Below, piece after piece: positions 62,397 through 64,000 of a DNA stretch of 64,000 nt (the first letter of the stretch is position 1; every line of letters starts with the position of its first letter). Position numbers and translations under genes: made by a program. Below the pieces are notes generated by a model. That model was not told where the DNA came from, did not search any database, and saw only the letters and a list, made by a program, of their open reading frames with translations. This DNA is from Calorimonas adulescens (GTDB lineage: Bacteria > Bacillota > Thermoanaerobacteria > Thermoanaerobacterales > UBA4877). The stretch spans positions 62,001-126,000 of the forward strand of contig NZ_VTPS01000006.1 of the NCBI RefSeq assembly GCF_008274215.1. Reading direction: 5' to 3'.

Positions 62397-64000
62397 ATGC
62401 ACAATCTTAAAAAGGTTGTTGCCGTTATCGCGGTCTTAGCTATGGTGCTTGGGACCATGGTAACAGGCTTTGCTGCCACAGTCACTCCAGCAAAGGTCGG
62501 TAGTGACGTAGCTGGTACCGACTATGAGACAGCCGCTACAGAACTGGCAGCATTGGGCATTATGACTGGTTATCCAGACGGCACCTTTAAGCCGGGCAAC
62601 CAGATAACCAGGGCAGAGTTTGCTACTCTGGTAGTCAGGGCTTTAGGTCTTGAGAGTGCCGCTAAGCTCACAACCGCAAAGCCCGCTTTCAGTGATGTAA
62701 ACGCTGACTATCAGTGGGCATGGGGCTACATTACTGTAGCTACAGAGAATGGCATTATAAAGGGTTATCCGGATGGGACATTTGGTCCTGCAAAGCCGGT
62801 TACCTATGCGGAAGCAGTTGCCATGCTGGTAAGGGCTCTTGGTTATGAACCAGCAGTAACAGGCACGTGGCCAGTAGGATACCTCTCAAAGGGTTCTGAA
62901 CTGGGTATCACTGATGACGTAAAGGTCTCTGCTGATGGTTATGCCAACAGGGGCGATGTAGCAGTAATGCTTGACAACGCTCTTGACATTGACATGATGG
63001 AGCAGACCGGTTACGGCACAGATATAAGCTATGAAGTAAAAGAGGGCAAGACCTTATTAAGCGACAAGCTGAAGGTCGATGAGTATGAGGACTATGTAGT
63101 AACAGCTACCCCAAAGGTAGACAGCAGTCTTGACGACGATGAGATCAAGATGGTTGATGAAAACGGCAAGAATGAGGATACCTATACAGTAGCTGCAGGT
63201 ATCAATCCTGATGACCTCCTTGGCCTTAAGGTTACAGCCTGGGAGAAAGATGACAAGATAGTTTATGTAAAGTATGATACAGCCCAGGTTAAGACCGATG
63301 TAGTAGGTGAGGATGCGACAGAGGATTCAGTATATCTCTATGTTGCTGACGATACCTATGACTTTGCTAAGGACGCAGTAGTGTATATCAACAACGATAG
63401 TGCAGATCCTGAAGACCTGAAAACTGGCATGTATGGCAGGTTCATATTTGAAGACGGCGATGTAAGGTTTGCCGACGTATATGAACTGACGCAGACCAAT
63501 ATGGTAGTAACTGCTGTCAATAAAGACGATAAGACAATTGACTATATCGATTCTGATGGTTCAAAGTCGACATTAGACCTTACAAATGCTGATGAAGGCT
63601 ACAAGATATTCCTTGACGGCAAGACAATAGACCTCTCAGATGTAAAGGCCGACGATGTAATAAGCTATGCTGACATTAACGGTGACTGGTACTATCTCTT
63701 TGTGACCAGGAATGCCGTAGAGGGCAAGCTCACGAAGGTAAAGGACACCACCTTCTATGTTGACGGAACAGGCTACAGTACAAGTGCTGGTGATGGCCTG
63801 AATGGTGTAACTGTCTATACTCTGAACAATGGTGATGACTATTATGACTATGATGGCACAGATGCTACAATATTTGACGACGCCGTGGGTGAAGATGTAA
63901 AAATACTCCTCGACAATGTGGGAGAGGTTGCTTTCCTGACGACAGATGTAAAGGTTACATCTGATGAGATTTATGGTGTCCTGGAAGCAGTCAATACCTT
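62397..64000 (+). CDS. S-layer protein with N-terminal SLH modules, partial
   Basis: At least 534 residues, open to the window end. A signal peptide (1-26, ending TGFAA) is followed by three SLH modules (about 30-205: LAALGIMTGYPDGTFKPGNQITRAEFA, then NGIIKGYPDGTFGP and a third). A long Asp/Thr-rich, beta-type region follows. An AAAGGAGGAG RBS, strong promoter and structured leader fit a very highly expressed S-layer protein. The C-terminus lies outside the window. Confidence 0.9.
   Translation, partial: MHNLKKVVAVIAVLAMVLGTMVTGFAATVTPAKVGSDVAGTDYETAATELAALGIMTGYPDGTFKPGNQITRAEFATLVVRALGLESAAKLTTAKPAFSDVNADYQWAWGYITVATENGIIKGYPDGTFGPAKPVTYAEAVAMLVRALGYEPAVTGTWPVGYLSKGSELGITDDVKVSADGYANRGDVAVMLDNALDIDMMEQTGYGTDISYEVKEGKTLLSDKLKVDEYEDYVVTATPKVDSSLDDDEIKMVDENGKNEDTYTVAAGINPDDLLGLKVTAWEKDDKIVYVKYDTAQVKTDVVGEDATEDSVYLYVADDTYDFAKDAVVYINNDSADPEDLKTGMYGRFIFEDGDVRFADVYELTQTNMVVTAVNKDDKTIDYIDSDGSKSTLDLTNADEGYKIFLDGKTIDLSDVKADDVISYADINGDWYYLFVTRNAVEGKLTKVKDTTFYVDGTGYSTSAGDGLNGVTVYTLNNGDDYYDYDGTDATIFDDAVGEDVKILLDNVGEVAFLTTDVKVTSDEIYGVLEAVNT

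Overview
The window looks like chromosomal DNA of a low-to-mid-GC, S-layer-bearing, endospore-lineage Firmicute (class Clostridia, probably a thermophilic saccharolytic anaerobe). The signs are strong AGGAGG ribosome binding sites, SLH-anchored exoproteins, an S-layer-type gene, a serine T-box, FMN and manganese riboswitches, a ubiG-mccBA-luxS type operon, a single-cluster ferredoxin and sigma-H-like promoters. No genus can be named from the sequence alone.

Layout. 0-1 kb: end of a two-gene ThrE-type (YjjP/YjjB) exporter. 1.3-9.3 kb: an AT-rich sugar island with a LacI regulator, an ABC importer without its ATPase, a GH5-like glycosidase and two tandem GH130 phosphorylases, consistent with uptake and phosphorolysis of beta-mannosides. 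9.4-15.7 kb: two MATE pumps, two exported proteins, a Uma2 nuclease-fold protein and a ferredoxin. 15.8-24.2 kb: a 1187-residue fusion of a glycosyltransferase with a C-terminal GH130 domain, convergent with an operon for a sugar-1-P nucleotidyltransferase, a GT4 glycosyltransferase, an (alpha/alpha)6-type protein and a phosphohexomutase. Together they could form a GDP-mannose-dependent mannan or mannoside cycle. 24.5-31.1 kb: an SLH polysaccharide deacetylase, then a TetR/ene-reductase/SDR module with shared operators, a decayed transposase and two tRNAs. 31.2-38.2 kb: methyltransferase-mccB-mccA-luxS sulfur operon and FMN-riboswitch-controlled ribD-ribE-ribBA-ribH. 38.3-45.5 kb: a ferritin-like gene with an in-frame stop near its start, T-box-controlled serS, and a receiver/kinase/Hpt-REC-GGDEF-REC signalling set. 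45.5-50.3 kb: a P1B metal ATPase, a YHS protein, a sigma factor with a hairpin over its RBS, a manganese riboswitch with a half-size UPF0016 gene, a MITE-like element and a toxin-antitoxin pair. 50.5-64 kb: pyrG with a possible attenuator, Wzz and WaaL-like polysaccharide genes, a giant SLH subtilase, a small regulator-like protein and the start of an S-layer gene.

Two features stand out. The 9-mer GGCCWGGCC occurs at least 28 times, in all reading frames and once over a ribosome binding site, far above chance. It is missing from the island-like stretches, so it behaves like a highly iterated palindrome or a DNA uptake-type sequence. The GT-GH130 fusion and its neighbours look like a synthesis-plus-phosphorolysis system for a mannose polymer or mannosyl solute, separate from the catabolic GH130 pair. 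A shared sigma-H-like promoter pattern (RnAGG-type -35, 11-12 bp, GnnGAAT-type -10) recurs before several envelope and stationary-phase genes.
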